A DNA stretch of 64,000 nt from Varroa destructor (lineage: Eukaryota; Arthropoda; Arachnida; Mesostigmata; Varroidae): NCBI RefSeq assembly GCF_002443255.2, contig NW_019211457.1, positions 34,850,105 through 34,914,104 of the forward strand, in the 5' to 3' direction. A program made the translations under genes and the position numbers. Of this stretch, positions 11,567 to 23,301 are shown in pieces (positions within the stretch are counted from its first letter, which is position 1; every line of letters begins with the position of its first letter). The notes beneath the pieces were generated by a model. That model searched no databases and was not told where the DNA came from. It saw nothing but the letters and a program-made list of their open reading frames with translations.

Positions 11567-14536
11567 CTTCACTATCAATGCGAATGTCTATACAATCTCT
11601 GTTTTGGCTGCCGACAGCGCAAGGCGTGACCTCATTCATTGCGGAACGGAAGAGGAGGGAAGAAAAACACGCGGGAGTTCGTTGACCGCTTGCTTCGAGG
11701 AGTGATCAATTTTCGGGCTTCAGTACTTTGAGTGTGATGCTAAAGGCAATCAGAAGGGACGAAAAGGAACGAAATACACACAGAATGAGAAAGAACGAAA
11801 AAGGCGGTAGCTGGTCAGTTCATTTCCCAATTGAGCGGTCTGTATGTGAATGACGTTCGTTTGTTAGGTCTGAAATCTGATGCATAGCTCGATCAGAATC
11901 GAGCATTGAAGGAGTTCATCAGCGAGCACAGGACAATATAATGGCGGATTATGAGCAAAAATGAAAGTGCGACAAAGACAGTTCTAGTAAAGAATATACG
12001 GCTATGTAACTTTGCGCAAAAACAAACGCTGGTGGGCACCTTCAGTATCTTTCAGATGGCGATTCTCTTGAAGCAAAGCAGTTACTATCGGCTTTCCTTT
12101 TTAAGTACTCCGTTTAGTGGTCCAGTAGGACGCTGCCCGCAACTTGTTGAATGCAGCCGACAAATTCAGCGGACGTCAACAGACTCGAGCCACTATTCAG
12201 TGATACTTTTGAATTTTCCCGGTCTTCGAACACAGGCTGGAATGTGCTCGTGTACTCGCTGATAATACTCCATGTGGTACGTACGGGCGATAAACTCAAA
12301 TAGGTAGAAAAGGCATACATTTTCCTTGAAAATTAATTCAGCTTAGTTTAGTTGAATAGTTTGTCATAGACTAAATTCGTCTCGCTGTAAAAAAAAAGCG
12401 CAAGTCACAGTTGAGTTGTTCGATTACATTGAAACCTGGCAAAAGTACGGGCCCAGTGCGCTAACCTACAGGTCAAAATTATTTGCGACTTTAGCTGGCA
12501 AATTAATGAACTTGTCATAAATAAGTTGAATGACTTTAAAAAAAAGCGCATCAAAAAAACGATCTGTTTTTTTGATGAGCACAACATCATATTTATATCT
12601 AGGCAAATGCAAAATAGGTAAATATCAAGGCTTAATATATTTTGTGTTTATAGAAGATCTTTATCGTTGATTGGCATCTAGTATCGTATAATGAATACTG
12701 ATTTCCCCATATAGAAATAGGTCAACACAAAATCCTGTCAATCCTTTTTCTGAGAAGAGCAATGGCTCAAGGGTACGTCTTAATCCTCTGCCCACTTTAG
12801 GAGGGTATTTATCGAAAGCCTGCTAAGGCCTCAAATTGTATCAATACCAAGGTCGAAATCTGAAACACTAGAACTGAGTTAGGTCGAGTTTAAACGAGAC
12901 AGATATGGGCTACTAAATAGGAAAATAAATATCGCGGAAATCTGCAAGCACGTTCATATATTCATGAGAAGTTAAGTTGACGCTGCTCGGGCTATAGAGT
13001 TAGTTCGTCTCGTATGAACTTCTCCTGATAAATTGTACGCGATGATATAGTTAAACCATTGCTTTTATTGGCATGCAGGTGAACATAGTTGAATAACTAT
13101 TTTCTTCAACGTTACCAAGCATAAGCGAGGGCTCAAAATCGAGAGTTCACAGGTAGTAACCTTTGCAACCATGGGCGACCCAAACCTAGGTGAAATAATG
13201 TGATTATATGGTCTGTTCAATATCATCTGAATTATGCAGATCTTTCGGATGTTCTAAATTGTCTGTTAAAAATAACTTCCTAGAGTACACTAAAGTTCCT
13301 ATCTATTTGCATTACAGTAACATCGATTACAAACGACCTTTGAATAAACAAAATACTAAAGGCAAACTTCAAGCGAGAGAGTTATAATAAACATGAATAC
13401 AGGTTCCTATAAATGTCGAATACACGCCTAGTTCTAGCATAATACAGTCAGAGAGAGATTAAGTTCAGCAGATTTCAACGCCCCCATTTCCGATTATATA
13501 CGTTATAATATAAACATAATTGAAGATCTCGGAATTAAGCACGCGATCGCTTCGAGCTACAAAGTGGTCCATGCACAGTTCTGCCATGTCCAGACACTCA
13601 ATCTCCTAGTAGATGCTATCCACATTTGGATGGCTTTTACCAAAGAGCCGTTGACACATCAATAGCACAGATAGCGTACTCATATAAAATTATGGTAACC
13701 TACCATTATCGTCTCCTGACGCAGCAAACTAATAAAAATAATAACCTTAACATCTATCGATGTGCTGCACCGCAGTATAACGACTACCTCGAATTAATAT
13801 ATTTCAGTGGCACATGTAATCTTCAATTATATAATCAGCTTCGCAGAAGAACGCGTCCTACCCAAGAGCTTTAGACGTCTATTTCATACGTAGGATTTGT
13901 ATTTTTCGCACAGAGGTGCAATTACGCAAGTAACAGCCTTAAAGAAATACATTTCACAAGCGTAAAAACAAAGCAAATCAAAAAACCAGATTACTATTGA
14001 ACCTAATTGAGACGGAGCGCGCACTCATCTAATTACGAACATTAGTAAAATAAATGTGATTAATTTGAGGTATATTAAAGACAGGCTAAGTTCTGTCGTC
14101 CTGCATTGTTTCGGGAATGTCCTAACACGCGTACCTCGAAAACAGCAATCGCGCCCTCGCCACAGAACCAGACATCTTAGACGTTGAATCTTTGCATATA
14201 TGCACGTATGTGTAGCATGGGTCGTTAGGATAAGTAAATAGCGTGACGTAATTTTCCTTTTAGCTCTGGAGGGCCTTTGCCACAAAAAAACGACTATGCT
14301 CGAGCTTCCTGTTCCGCAACGGTGCGGATCTTTCGTCTATCTGCTCTCGATCAGACGGAATAGATGCAGAGACCGACATCGGAATGGAACAAAAGCAAAC
14401 AGAGTAGCACATCCATCTAACGAAAAAGTTCAATAAACGTTTTCAAGACACCGCAGCTTTGCAACACGCCCAAACGCGCACATAATCGTCGTCTGCGGCA
14501 TCGATATTACCGTTCGCGCCGCTGTTGTTTGAACAG
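11567..14536. other. Stretch without a secure gene
   Basis: An ATG frame at 11951 (MSKNESATKTVLVKNIRL) has fair rhythm for about 40 codons, then fades. A possible exon at 13610-13694 has a usable acceptor and a GTAACC donor but is rich in T-first codons. From 12.3 to 14.0 kb the DNA is mainly AT-rich spacer. Confidence 0.4.
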
Positions 14537-14814
14537 CACTGCCAGAACGAAAAGACAATCTGCGGTCCTTTGTTTCTATGCGTTCTATATACTATATTAT
14601 GTTTGACGTGGCCGCACTCGACACTGTCATCGTAGATCTCCCCGATTTATTATCTTCTCCCACTGCAAAACGTATATTATGCCGGACAACCTGGCGGAGA
14701 AACGGATCTGTATCGAGAGACAAACTCAGTCGGACAGACATTTTCACCGAGACTGTAGACTGCTGTTTGAAAATCGCCGGATGGGTCGAAATTTGCTCGA
14801 AGCTGGTGGTATGA
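14537..14814 (+). CDS. Candidate exon, about 91 codons
   Basis: It has a good acceptor (GCCGCTGTTGTTTGAACAG) directly after an in-frame TGA. The 91-codon frame begins with two bases of a split codon and ends at TGA. A possible GTATGA donor sits just before the stop. About 60% of codons are purine-first and about 28% G-first. The product mixes an aspartate-rich segment (FDVAALDTVIVDLPDLLS) with a basic middle and ends IAGWVEICSKLVV. Family not recognised. Confidence 0.33.
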
Positions 14815-14990
14815 TCGCTCTAGGCACGGTTGTCAACTCAGGTTTAGCTACCTTATAAACTGCGGTATCCTGCTTTATTCGGATCCGTTAATCCGTTTGG
14901 CTCGTTCCGGATCGCTTCGGCTGTGTCGGCGATGTTTCTCAACATAAGTCAATTGCAGCATCGGCGGTAGGGCTTCTTTTTATTTCCCAG

Positions 14991-15168
14991 AGCACAACAA
15001 GATGGCGGCGTTAGTCGCGAAGACGAGGAAGGAGGGACTAAAATCGTTGCGAGAAAGAAAAACGAAGGAACTGGCGGGGCGAGGGGCTTAAGGGGCTGGA
15101 CGTGTGATTGTTTTGAACATTACAAGCTAGAATTGCGTTATAAAGCTATGCGGGCTCGTTCCGTTTAA
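14991..15168 (+). CDS. Candidate exon, acidic then basic protein
   Basis: A strong pyrimidine tract ends in TATTTCCCAG. With one leading base the frame is open for 58 codons, about 45% G-first and 71% purine-first. The product begins AQQDGGVSREDEEGGTKIV and later holds GWTCDCFEHYKLELRYK. The region is purine-rich, so the rhythm is less telling than elsewhere. A second reading starts at an ideal ATG (AAGATGGCGGC) at 15000 and gives a 29-residue basic peptide, so this could instead be a transcription start with a first exon. AATAAA appears near 15575. Confidence 0.3.
14998..15009 (+). promoter_or_regulatory. CAAGATGGCGGC, YY1-like element over an ATG
   Basis: The 12-mer matches the well-known AAGATGGCGGC consensus of YY1-type zinc-finger factors, which often overlaps the start codon of housekeeping genes. 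It follows a polypyrimidine stretch (CTTCTTTTTATTTCCC), which could be a TCT-type initiator. It may equally be a coincidence inside an exon. Confidence 0.25.
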
Positions 15169-16300
15169 TACGACACTCCAACACACGTAAGCTCGGGGCA
15201 GCTCCCGACGCCACTAGATATTCCCGCTCTACAGCTGCCATTGCTTTTACACCCAAATACTAATGCCTTTGCCAACAGAAATGTCGGCAGCAGAATCTTA
15301 TCATTTTCCGTTTTCTTTACTTTTTTTTTCGCCCATCATTTTTGCTTGTTCATGCTTGTAGCGAACAGCTTAATCCATGTGTTTGCGTGTGTGCATGTCC
15401 AAGTATGAAAATGAGCTCTCGCACATGCTCGGCGAACGGGTCGGAGCAGTTGTCTTTCGTCGTATCTGTAAGCGGTAACTTTCAGCAGGCCTCATTACGG
15501 GTGATTTAGCAGTTCTAGCGGCCTTGAGTTTTTTAATCTTGTCCTGTCTCTTTGCACAATGCTACTGCAGCAAAATAAAACGTATTACATACTGAACTAC
15601 ATATATACATGTATACTCTATAAAGGGTTGATCAACAAAGCACTGGTCTAATATTTCATCTTTCAGTCTAAATCGTAACTGGAAAATAACTCCTTTTTAG
15701 TTTTTCCCTGAAATGATCAAACGCAATGTACCGGCGAGACAATGTATCTTTAAACGATCATGATACTCCGTAGTAAGTCTAGTTCTCTCTGGCCAATAGC
15801 ATTTCCACAATTCTTATCTCATGGTCACTTAAACATCATATTATTTGTATTACTCTACACAGTGTACACCTTGGACAAATGTATCCTGCATTTTGTCTCG
15901 TCCGGATTTCGTTAGTAGAACTGCTGCCCTCAAAAAAGATGTCACCCTTTCCTGATACGTAGAAACATGGCTTTTTTCATTTGAACTTTTAACCGATTTT
16001 TAAATTTTCTTCCTCCCTGCCCACTCGCCTTTCTTTTTATTTAACACCTTATATTTCGCCTTTATCGTCGGCCGTCTGTTGGATGTCAGCGTTCGATTTT
16101 AAAATGGTCGCCCACCGGTAATTGCCACGAATGTCGTCCTAGCAGAACCTCACCATCGTAATTCCACACCTACCCCTTGGCGCCGCTAGAAGGTTCTTAT
16201 TCGAAGCAAACGAATTCACCCTGAAGTCACTGTTCCTCCGTCTACTGTCTTGTGACGACCAAGTCAGCCTGTTGAATGGTATTCTCTCAAATATCGGTAA

Positions 16301-16609
16301 ATGGCAGTGCCAGAGAAATGCAAGGAAGCAATCCTTGCTGGCCCGTTCACTTGCTTGCCCGCTGGCGTGTTCGCCGTCGTCGTAGCTGGTCCGTTCGTTA
16401 CAGAGAGCTCGTCTGTTAACTGGGTGGTAACTATGAACTTCGAGAAACCGGAAATCGATGGGAACGATGGCCAGCTTCTCTCTCACTTGCCTAATGTCAT
16501 TTCAAGATCACTACGACAGCTATATATGGCTATATGGCTCGAAAACTCCAACGCAGCAGACCTCAAGGACGCTTTAGTGTGCGGCTCGAAGTTTACTACA
16601 AAGTTTTAA
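16301..16609 (+). CDS. ATG ORF, 102 aa, alanine/valine-rich start
   Basis: ATG follows immediately after an in-frame TAA and opens 102 codons. In the first 42 codons nearly half begin with G. The product starts MAVPEKCKEAILAGPFTC and continues into a hydrophobic stretch AGVFAVVVAGPFV, perhaps a signal or membrane segment. A hydrophilic acidic part follows (FEKPEIDGNDGQ). A GTAACT donor at 16427 could end a first exon, giving an 80-base intron before the acceptor at 16506. I cannot decide between the intronless and spliced readings. Confidence 0.37.
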   Translation: MAVPEKCKEAILAGPFTCLPAGVFAVVVAGPFVTESSSVNWVVTMNFEKPEIDGNDGQLLSHLPNVISRSLRQLYMAIWLENSNAADLKDALVCGSKFTTKF

Positions 16610-16799
16610 GGAGACTTTCGGAGCCCCAGGAGCCTGCGACAACTGCTAAAACGTACAACCACGTTGCTTGGCCCTTGATAATGGCTTTAGCCAGTGGCGG
16701 GTGGCGGATGGCCGATTCATCAGTCGAAGGCCGAAGCCGAGCTTGGGCAAATGACGTGCCTGTGCTTGGCGTGGGATATTTAGTGACTTCCAACTTCAG
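16507..16799 (+). CDS. Candidate internal exon, 97 codons
   Basis: The acceptor is excellent (CTCTCTCACTTGCCTAATGTCATTTCAAG, with a CCTAATG branch-like site). The donor TTCAG|GTGAAT is close to consensus. The frame is open across the whole 293 bases, phase 0 to phase 2, with a third of codons G-first. It encodes a basic stretch (GYMARKLQRSRPQG) and later SVEGRSRAWANDVPVLGVGY. It overlaps the end of the 16301 ORF in another frame. It matches in phase the small last exon at 17017. Confidence 0.37.
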
Positions 16800-17016
16800 G
16801 TGAATACGGAAAAAAAATTGATGAAATTATTCAATGAGGTAGCGATCAGACCGGTAAAGTAGAGGCGTGCGTTAGGGAAACGAAGCTATAGCAGAATGAA
16901 GATCGTTCGCAGTTTGAAAAGTAAAACTGGCGGAGCATAGGCAAGTTTTCGAACATCAATATACGAAGGACCGATGAAGACGTTGGGTGGGAAGAGGCAC
17001 AGGATTTTCGTTCCAG

Positions 17017-17098
17017 AGCACGGGTAACGGTAATATGGGCACACGTAGCAGTGAATGGCACAGTCACGAAACAAGGGGAATCACTTTGTGTCGTCTAA
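17017..17098 (+). CDS. Candidate last exon following 16507-16799
   Basis: The acceptor GATTTTCGTTCCAG is followed by one base completing the split codon and 26 codons to TAA. Half of the codons begin with G and only three with T. The product is valine-rich (ARVTVIWAHVAVNG, then TVTKQGESLCVV). The implied intron is 217 bases. Function unknown. Confidence 0.37.
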
Positions 17099-18034
17099 TA
17101 GCTATGAATAGCGAAAATACTCTTGTAATTCTTCGTATGGCGTGTTTTTTTGTTAAGTTGTATTTTCATACTGAAGTAGGAGCCGACGAAGGTCCTATAA
17201 GTATGCGAATTATTACGCATGGTCGATAAGGTGTGTATATCTCAAAATCGTGGCACGTCAACCCTGAACAAAAGCTTAAGTAAGAATTGCCCTGCCAGCT
17301 ACAACACTAGCAACCGTCAAGACGCCTCGTTCGTTCGAAACGGACGCGTGTACTCAGTGTTTATGTGAATTACATACATATGATACACACAAGTGGTCTG
17401 CCCACCGATTTATTCTATATTTTAGCTTTTTTTTTTTTTTTTTAAAACAATATTTATTTTTTGGATGTCTCAGTTTTTATCTGCGCTCTTTATTATTCTT
17501 TTCATTGACTAATGTTTATGCTGTAGTTTTGGACCGGAATTATATTGATCGACACTGAATAATTTTGTTGTATAACTCTTTGGTATTTGTATATTTTTTA
17601 AGACAAGACTAAACCTTGGACAAAATCATCCTTTTTCAGATTACGCCGAATGTCATGGATATATAACTATAACGGAAAGTTCACCCGATGTTGTTGCAAT
17701 AGCAAAACAATTCCACTCACCAGTATTGCTACACTGGAATCTGTCGACGTATAGCGCGCGCTTCCGTGAAAATTAATTGTTTATTCAAAGGCCAACAAAT
17801 ATTCCAGGAGAAATATCACCTGTACAGTTGTAAATATGATAACAGATAAGCATCTAGTATAGAGGCAAAAATATACCTACTATATGGGCTAAGGAATAGT
17901 TTAGCAACAAAAGACTCGTTAGGACGTAGAGTGAGCAAGCAAAGATGCCCGTAACAGAATTTCTGGTTTGTTGAGGAAGGTTAGATAAGTGGCTGGTGAC
18001 GATTAGGCGCAGCTCAGACGCATGCGTTAGGTGT
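17099..18034. other. AT-rich spacer with T17 tract
   Basis: No convincing coding signal. It contains a run of 17 T at 17427-17443 followed by AT-rich sequence. Confidence 0.6.
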
Positions 18035-18211
18035 TTAAGTTAGATTATCGTTCTGGGCAGAACAACGGAGAAAGGGATAAATACGTCGTACACTCAGGCT
18101 GTTTATGTAGAAATATAGTACGTTCGTAAAGTATGTTACAACCAAAATCAGCGGCGGTTCACGCATGATGAAATATAGAGCTGATCCATATGGGCATACA
18201 ACCAGATTATC
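18035..18211 (-). CDS. Candidate last exon, minus two-exon model
   Basis: The minus-strand acceptor is superb (CAGTCATTTCTTTTTTCAACAG). A 58-codon frame in phase 0 ends at TAA and fits the phase-0 donor of the exon at 18492-18602 across a 280-base intron. The product is fairly hydrophobic (SALYFIMREPPLILVVTYF). Its codon rhythm is poor, so the splice site carries the call. Confidence 0.27.
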   Translation of the reverse strand, partial: DNLVVCPYGSALYFIMREPPLILVVTYFTNVLYFYINSLSVRRIYPFLRCSAQNDNLT

Positions 18212-18491
18212 CTGTTGAAAAAAGAAATGACTGATACTCTATTACCCAGCAAACATGGTCCAATTTACCTCTTCAGGTGTGTCCTATTAAGTTTTCACAA
18301 GATCCATTCAATGATGTTTTCTTTTTTAGCTCTTTCAACTTGGCCGTGGGTAGGGGCTTGTTTTGTTACGACACCCTGTGATGCTCACATCATTTGCACA
18401 CGTTACAACTGGCAATAGTTTTCTGTCCAGCCTCAAGAGTATTCACCTCAGTTCGGCCACTTCCAGGCCAATTATAGTAATGAAGGCTCAC

Positions 18492-18602
18492 CAATCCACT
18501 TCTGTACCCCAAATGGACTATTTTCAGTAGACATAATTGGCGAGTAAGTCCTTGCTCCGCTCTTCCTACTCCTCTATTCAGCCTTTGTTCATCTGGTGGC
18601 AT
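18492..18602 (-). CDS. Candidate first exon, minus two-exon model
   Basis: ATG CCA CCA starts a 37-codon frame ending exactly at a strong donor (GGATTG|GTGAGC). About 30% of codons are G-first and 14% T-first. The product begins MPPDEQRLNRGVGRAEQG, a basic hydrophilic start. The next exon would be 18035-18211 in the same phase, for a protein of about 95 residues. Family unknown. Confidence 0.3.
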
Positions 18603-19176
18603 TATGCTACTTCCATTGTTTGTCTTAAGCTGCCCGTTCTTCGACGGCGCCCTACGTCCCCTAAAAAAACCTCTATTCTAGCAACTTACTGTTCAAGACT
18701 GTGAATGCTTTCTCTGAAATGCACGTTTCTCTCTCCCACACCCCCTAATTCAAAACCTGGTCTTACTTGCTCGTTGGAACAGCCTAAACCTCTTATACGA
18801 CTCCTACCAGTAAAGAACTACGCAACGGCATTGACTAGTAGCTAAATCGTTGCGTCGGATTTGGCATAGTGCCAACGTTTCGCTTGAAATAGAAACACTG
18901 TTGCAACTGACGGCTTAGCGGCTGACGCCAGCTGCTCTAAGGATAGGCAGCAATAGCAGTCAGTGGCAGCGCTAGCTTCAGTGGCTTTCAGCAATTATTG
19001 TCCATTCTCATTAGGAGTGGGTTAGGCGCGGCTGGCTGCACAACAGCGTTATCAGAAATAGCTCGGGAAATCGGGCAAGAAGAATGAGAGTTGAAGGGGT
19101 CGTTGAGAGCGTGAATGATGAGAGATTCAGTCCGTTGCAAAAAATAGCTGGAGTAGAGCGGGTAACGTAGCCATAC

Positions 19177-19266
19177 ATGCTTTGTGTTGGGTTTGGTGAT
19201 ATTAAGCAGCTAAAACCCGCAGAAGAGTGCGCCTTGAAATCAGAACTGAAGACTATGATTTCGATG
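19177..19266 (+). CDS. Candidate first exon with ideal donor
   Basis: ATG opens 30 codons to a perfect donor (CGATG|GTAAGT). The product is MLCVGFGDIKQLKPAEEC followed by a lysine/serine-rich end; 63% of codons are purine-first. A second frame in the same DNA, starting at an internal AG near 19210, gives a very charged peptide (RRRVRLEIRTEDYDFD) that leaves one spare base. That frame pairs with a different reading of the next exon. Donor use is likely; which frame is translated is open. Confidence 0.33.
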
Positions 19267-19591
19267 GTAAGTAAAACCAAGCTGGAAAGTCCCGATCGAT
19301 CAAGCCAAAATGAAAGTCTGTGGGTAGCAAAACGATCGTAATCGACTTCCAAGATGAAAGGACAAAAAAATAGTAGTGAAATGTCTAGCAACATTTGACT
19401 TCTCCTATGTAAGACATGCATAGAATTTACAGTACTGACTAATACAGGGCGTTTGTGGACGGTTGTCACCTTAAACGTCATTCATTTGATGACCATGAGA
19501 GGTTTCCGAAAGTGATGCCTGTTGGCATGTATTGGCCTGGGAGCGATAAGTACGCTATGCCATTTGCCTGTATCTATCTCTGGGTCTGCAG

Positions 19592-19693
19592 TATCTTACG
19601 ACGCATATCGCAAGAACCAGCGTTATCAAAGACTTTGCGGCATCTACTTCAAAGAAAATCTCTACGGAGAGTCTGCTTGTTGGATGGAGATAG
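19592..19693 (+). CDS. Candidate second exon; longer reading to 19748
   Basis: A strong acceptor (CTGTATCTATCTCTGGGTCTGCAG) begins an exon. In phase 0 it reads 33 codons to TAG (includes RTSVIKDFAASTSKKISTES, 70% purine-first) and fits the exon ending at 19266. In another frame it stays open for 51 codons to a perfect donor (GGGG|GTAAGT region, 19748). That reading then fits a further acceptor at 19825 whose frame ends at 19922 (tail CDSDEKLRLLSTGNSFVE). The longer reading has more T-first codons. Confidence 0.33.
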   Translation, partial: YLTTHIARTSVIKDFAASTSKKISTESLLVGWR

Positions 19694-19922
19694 TTCTTTC
19701 TTATCTCTGCACACCCGGCATCTGGCTTGTCTATCAAAAGCTGGTGGGGTAAGTTTGTGAGAGTCCGACGTAGTCCTGCCGTCTCGGTCGTCACCAGCTC
19801 TCCGCGTGAAAGCCTATCGCTTTAGTTCGCTTATGTTTGCGATTTGCACGGCCTATCTACGTGGCTGTGACAGCGACGAGAAGCTGCGTCTACTGAGCAC
19901 TGGCAACAGTTTTGTCGAATAA

Positions 19923-21865
19923 GTCCCATAAGTTTTCCTAGCAGACTACTGAAGCCCTGGCCGTCCAAGGGACATATTTATCCTTTCCGTTAGTCACGTT
20001 CTGATGGAGAAGCTCGATCGAAGTGGTATAAATTGTTGGATCCGTTTATTTGTTCGAAGTCGACTACCAAAAATTCCCCTTTGGTCGCAAAGGATTAGCA
20101 CAACACAGCGTTTGCTTCAACGAACTTCGGCTGCTTTATAAAGAAAGCAATTAATAAGCATAAATAGACATACACACATATATATATATATCAGCTAGGA
20201 CTTCGTAGTGATTTCGTACGGTGGTAGATGTACCCATCTCGGCCAAGGGCTTTGTTGTCTTACTGTGATATCTACTCTTACTTCAGCTAGGAAACGGTTA
20301 ATCTGAGGTGCTTCAAATAGGCGGGTGTATTTGTCTATTACAATCGACATAGACGTGCCTTTAGAACTGCAAACCCATATTACGTTTCTTCGAAAGTTGG
20401 TTAGATATGGATTTCCAGCTAGTGTAGTTGATTGCCGGTGCTTGTCCTACGTTATTATTCTAATCAACTCTTCCGCGGTTGCCTGCAATAAAAGATTAAG
20501 AGCGGATATAAATCATGCAATCTGTGTACTGTTCTATGTACATATCATTATAATTCTGATTCAATGTTTTGGTACGGGCTTGTTTGCTGTGGGGATTATG
20601 TGAACCGTCGACGAAGGAAACCGAACCTTGTTGCTGTAAAGGTCCACAAATACGTTACGCCTATGATCAAGGCTCTGCGCCTAATGACATCGACACCCAT
20701 CCAGAGTTGAAATACTTCATCAAAAATAAATCCGGCAACACGATTTTGCCTTTTGCTAAATGGATAAAGTTTGCTCTAAGAAAAATAATAACGTACTGCG
20801 TGTGTTTATTTATCGGAGCTTTTATTGCTGTGTGTCTCAGTACTTGACTCTGCTTAATTTAAAAAAAAAAACCATATATATATATATCTTGCGCGTTTGT
20901 ATATAGGGTTCGAGACCAGAGACCCATCATCCGATTCTTGCCCTTGTGGCGAAGGTTTTTGCTCTTGTTTTAAATATCCAATGCTGTATGCAGTAACGGT
21001 AGCAGGCTTATTTATTGGCCAACGTTCATAGACCTTTGCCCTATTCGGTGTATATAAAGTGCATGGTGTGTTAACTTTTTTACGTCCAGTTGTTCCCTCT
21101 TGTTCCCGTAGTGCCACACGTGTATGCAATTTATTCGCAAAACTTTCCCGCCCCCGCGAATTGCTGTTCGGTCACTGCACTACCTCTACAGACATTGTAC
21201 GGCTCAAACGCCTCTAAGGCATGCAGCCATCATTTTTTCTCAAGGCGTCATCCATCTTAGTTCTTCGTGATACTGCTACCCAGCACAGCTCCAGGACGTA
21301 AATTAAAACGCTTCCACATCGTCCCGTCATACCTTATCATCGGCCAGCCTTGCATCAGTCATTGCGCCTTTTAGATCCACACCACGCGCCCGAGGCACAT
21401 TCACATTGTGATTGCTTGTTTTCTCCCAGCTTTTTTTAGCCACTGTTGGATGCGGCGCCGATCTCGTCTCTGCCTACCTTGACGCGCCTGATATGAAGCT
21501 CCCTTTTGTTCCCTACTCCGTATGTTACCTGTTGATCCGCCTACCTGGCTACGATGCCCACTGTGTCTAAAGCACATTTGCTTCTCCTACTCTCAGGTAG
21601 TTATCTTTTTTATTCCTTTTTTTCTATTCGTCAAAGTGGAAGAAGTGCGTGTGGTAAAAACGTAGCCGAAACCCAACGGCAGCGATTGGCGGAGTATCAA
21701 CGGATTTTCAGTTGAATAGAATTTACAGCGTTTTCACTGTCCACTACCTCTCATGCCACGATAGAAGCAGGTCAACGCGTCGAAACTCTTCCAGCACTTC
21801 GTTCGACATCCGGCTTCCGTTGCCGTGTGACGTTTTCCGTACTTGTTGTCTATCTTCTCCTGTAG
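19923..21865. other. Stretch without a secure gene
   Basis: Frames at 20325-20603 and 20569-20847 translate to peptides with hydrophobic ends but lack usable acceptors. TA runs lie at 20172-20191 and 20874-20888, and an A11 tract at about 20861. The 21.2-21.8 kb part is pyrimidine-rich with no called exon. Confidence 0.45.
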
Positions 21866-22313
21866 CGGTCACTACCACTTCACTTATCTAAGCACATGCG
21901 TGACTATCTTCTTCTCTCATGACGGTTTGTTCACCAATTCAGCCCTGCAGAGCCGTGCCGCACACCAACTTCCATTGCCTTCTTTCTATTCGCTTACCCT
22001 AATAGAACCCGAATCGTCGTGCTCGACCCTCGATATCGTGGAGCGACGCCATGTGATGGGGCAGCCGAAGGAAGGGAGCTTGCATGCAGCCTATTTTGTG
22101 CGTCCGTCTATTGGTCTTTTGGTCTGCTCCGGTTCCATTCGTGCGCACAATGTTATCTCGACTTCCTGTGGAGAAAATATCCGTGCCGTTGGAAAAGGTA
22201 GCCATGCGGCAGACCGACCATTTCCGCAGCATACCCTGGATAGACCTATAATGGGCGCCTGTCTCTCTGCCTGCTTCTTCCCAGGTAGAAAAATCCCAGC
22301 CTTATCTAAATGA
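21866..22313 (+). CDS. Candidate long last exon, 148 codons
   Basis: A good acceptor (TGTCTATCTTCTCCTGTAG) opens a frame of 148 codons to TGA. Its first third is serine/phenylalanine-rich and weak. From about residue 50 the rhythm improves (32% G-first codons) and the product reads LDIVERRHVMGQPKEGSLHA, then a glycine/alanine-rich middle. A CAG|GTAGAA donor at 22284 could end it earlier. Two minus-strand frames are also open here, so the strand is uncertain. Confidence 0.27.
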
Positions 22314-23301
22314 CGATGCCATTCGCCAATTCGTGTGCTTCTGTCCATGGGTACATCTATCCATATGTGTGACCACATGAACGTGCACACGGTAGCCAGC
22401 GGTATATCTTCGCCCCTATTTCCGCTGTTTCGTTGTCTCGATTGGATGTTGCTACAGCAGCGCTTTTTTTTTTATTTCCGGGCAAGTAGCTTGCAGGTGT
22501 CCTGTTCTGTTCTATCGTCTAATGCTTTCAGCTGTGGCATAACAAGGCATTGCGCTCTTCAACAATATGGCTCTAGCGCGCTATGCGGCCACAACACTGC
22601 ATACGTCTTAAGAAAAGGCATAATCATATATGCAACGGGTAGGGGTTGTTGTTGCTTCGAATCCTGCCAGCGACACATTCTGCACAACTTCTGTGAATAA
22701 GGAAAGTCATAATCACATATACTGCATGCGAAATCACGAATGTAATCGGGATTATATCTTACGGTGTTGACACGCATTGTAGTAAAAATAATCAGAACGT
22801 GGCAGTTGCATACTATACGTATAACCATGTAAATATGTATACCGTCGGCGAAAATTGTTGTATCAACAATGCTAAACAGTGAGTGTTACATAAGCGTATC
22901 CACTTTCATTAAACGAACCCAAACAGACTCCCAAAACAAGATCAACGACGAACCAACAGACTGGGTGTGACACCTTGCGATTTTCTCTAAGACGCGCTTT
23001 GGCTGGCACTTTACCTACCCGGTTAATCTTCAGATTTGAACGGAAAGGGTCTGGCAGTCTGCAAGTACCATAGGGCTTGGGGTTATGTGCAATGGTAACA
23101 ACAAATGTGCCAAGTCGTTTGGGCAGAACCTTAGATGAAATAGGGAGGTGGGACCGAAGTTAGCGCTAGGGGAGGGACCTGCCTTGTGTAACCAAGCCCT
23201 CTCGTCAAGGATCAAAAAGGAAAATTACCATCCTCAAAGCCGACATGTTGGCCCTCCATAGCCGTTCAATAGGGCTAGAATAGCTCTGCAAACCTGCGGA
23301 G

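Noticed and set aside
15362..15467. Cysteine-rich exon after a long pyrimidine tract with a GTAAGC donor
   Set aside because: A third of codons begin with T, and the cysteines come from a TGTG repeat.
19011..19481. 156-codon minus-strand frame
   Set aside because: Very rich in serine, leucine and phenylalanine with few G-first codons; it is the complement of a purine-rich plus strand that carries a perfect donor.
20325..20847. Two overlapping plus frames with hydrophobic ends
   Set aside because: No usable acceptor or ATG start for either.
22335..22700. 121-codon plus ATG frame
   Set aside because: About 21% G-first codons and many serine/cysteine codons; no splice or conservation argument, although an acceptor at 22531 is strong.
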